This document shows positions 3,511 through 5,353 of a stretch of 5,353 nucleotides of DNA, one piece after another. This DNA is from an uncultured Caulobacteraceae bacterium (GTDB lineage: Bacteria; Pseudomonadota; Alphaproteobacteria; Caulobacterales; Caulobacteraceae): NCBI GenBank assembly GCA_903884915.1, contig CAISGS010000454.1:1-5353 (forward strand). The letters run 5' to 3'. How positions within the stretch are numbered: position 1 is the stretch's first letter; the number at the start of each line of letters is the position of its first letter. Both the position numbers and the translations under genes were made by a program. The notes under the pieces were generated by a model that was not told the origin of the DNA, did not search any database, and saw only the letters and a list, made by a program, of their open reading frames with translations.

Positions 3511-5353
3511 CACCCTTATGGTTGCGGTTCGCCGCCCGAGAGCTGCGAAGCGGCGTAAAGGGTTTTCGCATTTTCCTGGCCTGCCTCGCGCTGGGCGTCG
3601 CCGCTATTGCCGCTGCCAGCTCGACCGCCGAGGCCTTTCGTCGAGGCTTGGCCAGCGAAGCGCGCGACATCCTTGGCGGGGATATCGCGGTCTCAGTAAA
3701 CCAGCGGCAGCTAACCGCATCAGAGCGTCAGAAGCTGACCGAGCGCGGCCGCGTCACCTTCTCGGTCTCGTCGCCCGCCATGGCCCAAGTGCCGTCCGGT
3801 GAGCGGCGTCTTGTGGAGTTTCGAGGCGTCGACAAAGCCTACCCCCTCGCCGGCCAAGTCTTGCTGAAGGGCGAAGTACCCCTCGCTCCGGCCCTAGCAT
3901 TACGCGACGGCGTCTGGGGCGCGGCGGTTGAACAGGCTCTGCTGGACCATCTAGATCTCAAGGTTGGTGACCCCTTCTTGGTCGGCAATGTGCCCATGCG
4001 CGTCACCGCGGTTTTGGAACAGGAACCCGACCGCCTGTCGCGCGGCTTCCAGCTAGGCCCACGGGTCCTGACTGGCCGCGGCGCGCTGGAACAGGGCGGC
4101 ATGCTTGAACCGGGGCTGCCCTTTGGAGAAACAGCCCGGATCGCCCTCAAGCCCGGCCTCGATCTCGCCCGCGCCAAGGCCGACGTGCAGCGCGAGATCA
4201 CGGACGGCGTGCGGATCCGCGACCGCAACGATGCCGCGCCAGGCGTCAGCCGCATCATCGACCAGTTGGAATATTTCCTGGGCTTTATTGGCCTTGCCTC
4301 GCTGGTCGCCGGGGGCCTAGGCGTCTTTGGCGCGGTCAGCGCCTATGTCGATAGCCGAAAGCCGACGATCGCCACATTGAAGGCGCTCGGCGCCGAAAGC
4401 GGCCTGATCCGCAACATCTACCTGACCCAGATCGGCCTGTTGTCGCTGGTGGGCATCAGTATCGGCCTAGTGGTTGGTGCCGCAACGCCTCTGGTGCTCG
4501 GCGCCGCGATCCAAGGCGACCTGCCGGTCCCGGCGCTATTTGCGATCTATCCAATGCCTCTGGTCAAGGCTGCAGCCTTTGGCGCTCTATCGGCTGCGGC
4601 CTTCTCGCTTGCCCCTCTGGCCCGCGCCCGCACGACGCCTCCAGCCAGCCTGTTTCGCAGCGACATGACCGGCAAGCTGACCTTCGGTCCCGAAATGATC
4701 GGCGCGCTGCTGGCCGCCACGGGTCTAGGCGCTCTGGCCATCTGGACGGCGCCCACCCCGTTCGCGGCTACCCTGATGATCACCGGCGTCGCCGTCGCCT
4801 TTGTGCTGCTCTGGGCCGCCGGTTGGGGCGGCGCGATTTTGGCCGGGCGCCTGCGAGGCGGCACACGCGGATCTTTAAGAATTGCCCTCGCAAACCTGGC
4901 CGGGCCGCGTTCGGCGGCCCGCACGGCGGCACCCGCCATCGGTCTTGGTTTCGCACTGTTGGCCGCAGTCGTCCTGATCCAGTCGAGCCTGCTGCGTCAG
5001 ATCTCGATTATCGCGCCCCAGACGGCCCCGGCCCTCGTCTTCACCCAGATACCCGCAGACCGCGTCGCAGCGTTCGACGCAGAGGTCGCCAGAGGCTATG
5101 GCCGCAAGCCGGACAACAACACCTATCTGCGCGCACCCTTTCTAACCGGCCGCATCACCGCCGTGCGCGGCCAGCCTGTGATCAAGGACAGGTTGGGGCG
5201 CGAGGGACGCTGGGCTTATGACAACGACATCAGCCTATCGGCCTTAGGGACTGAACCGCCGAATGCTGGCGTGGTCGAAGGCAAATGGTGGCCCGCAGAC
5301 TATGCCGGTCCGCCCTTGCTGGCCATGAGCCAAGACCCGGCCCGCGCCGCCAA
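3507..5353 (+). CDS. ybbP: YbbP-like ABC transporter permease (MacB/FtsX superfamily), 3' end outside window
   Basis: An uninterrupted frame of 615 codons starts at the ATG overlapping the ybbA stop and is cut by the window end; E. coli YbbP has about 800 residues. The N-terminus (WLRFAARELRSGVKGFRIFLACLALGVAAIAA) is a cytoplasmic helix plus TM1 (about 20-40). Residues about 41-250 form the first periplasmic MacB-PCD-like domain, including LGGD at 56-59. TM2-TM4 (about 257-280, 309-332, 352-371) form the first FtsX domain, with the coupling segment TIATLKALGA at 287-296 that contacts the ATPase. Two more hydrophobic helices (about 398-415, 420-446) and TM7 (about 475-493) lead into a second periplasmic domain. 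The last FtsX domain must lie beyond the window, giving about ten membrane helices in all. It is the inner-membrane partner of YbbA, probably handling hydrophobic or lipid-like molecules together with the TesA-like hydrolase. Substrate is unknown. Confidence 0.93.
   Translation, partial: MTPLWLRFAARELRSGVKGFRIFLACLALGVAAIAAASSTAEAFRRGLASEARDILGGDIAVSVNQRQLTASERQKLTERGRVTFSVSSPAMAQVPSGERRLVEFRGVDKAYPLAGQVLLKGEVPLAPALALRDGVWGAAVEQALLDHLDLKVGDPFLVGNVPMRVTAVLEQEPDRLSRGFQLGPRVLTGRGALEQGGMLEPGLPFGETARIALKPGLDLARAKADVQREITDGVRIRDRNDAAPGVSRIIDQLEYFLGFIGLASLVAGGLGVFGAVSAYVDSRKPTIATLKALGAESGLIRNIYLTQIGLLSLVGISIGLVVGAATPLVLGAAIQGDLPVPALFAIYPMPLVKAAAFGALSAAAFSLAPLARARTTPPASLFRSDMTGKLTFGPEMIGALLAATGLGALAIWTAPTPFAATLMITGVAVAFVLLWAAGWGGAILAGRLRGGTRGSLRIALANLAGPRSAARTAAPAIGLGFALLAAVVLIQSSLLRQISIIAPQTAPALVFTQIPADRVAAFDAEVARGYGRKPDNNTYLRAPFLTGRITAVRGQPVIKDRLGREGRWAYDNDISLSALGTEPPNAGVVEGKWWPADYAGPPLLAMSQDPARAA

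Noticed and set aside
3839..4939. Minus-strand arginine/alanine/serine-rich frames and short plus-strand frames within the ybbP region
   Set aside because: The plus-strand frame from 3507 is continuous and has the full YbbP domain order, so the others are shadows.

Overview
The window looks like chromosomal DNA of a fairly GC-rich alphaproteobacterium. Reasons: the codon use, a TTGACGC -35-like element of the kind known from Caulobacter housekeeping promoters, and the protein styles. Caulobacterales is my best guess, at low confidence and from general resemblance only. The five intact or partial genes belong to well-known families. I see no CRISPR array, tRNA, rRNA, phage gene or transposase, and no evidence of an undescribed multi-gene system. 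The less ordinary material lies in the left-hand accessory edge and in the two divergent promoter regions.

Left edge (1-365): a perfect 17-bp inverted repeat (5-21 and 41-57) is followed directly by a decayed short-chain dehydrogenase/reductase (SDR) remnant (42-275). The remnant keeps the segment around the catalytic lysine and the C-terminal end, but has lost the Rossmann core, the catalytic tyrosine and a middle section. Bases 276-365 are AT-richer, and I see no gene or convincing terminator there.

Alanine module (366-2084): an Lrp/AsnC-family regulator (minus strand) and alanine dehydrogenase (plus strand) are divergently arranged around a 138-bp control region. That region holds an interrupted dyad and three CGAAA/TTTCG half-sites about two and three helical turns apart. 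The likely circuit is alanine-responsive control of ald by its neighbour, letting the cell convert L-alanine to pyruvate and ammonium.

TesA/YbbAP module (2144-5353): a secreted GDSL/SGNH hydrolase (tesA-like, minus strand) is divergent from an ABC transporter of the MacB/LolCDE/YbbAP type. The ATPase gene, ybbA-like, starts at TTG, and the large permease gene, ybbP-like, overlaps it by ATGA and runs off the right end. The same divergent arrangement occurs in Escherichia coli, which argues for a joint envelope function: ATP-driven movement of a hydrophobic or lipid-like substrate combined with periplasmic hydrolysis. The tesA promoter candidate has a perfect 6-bp-arm dyad filling the spacer between its -35 and -10 boxes, and its predicted transcript would be nearly leaderless. 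ald and tesA converge with 59 bp between their stop codons and no clear intrinsic terminator.
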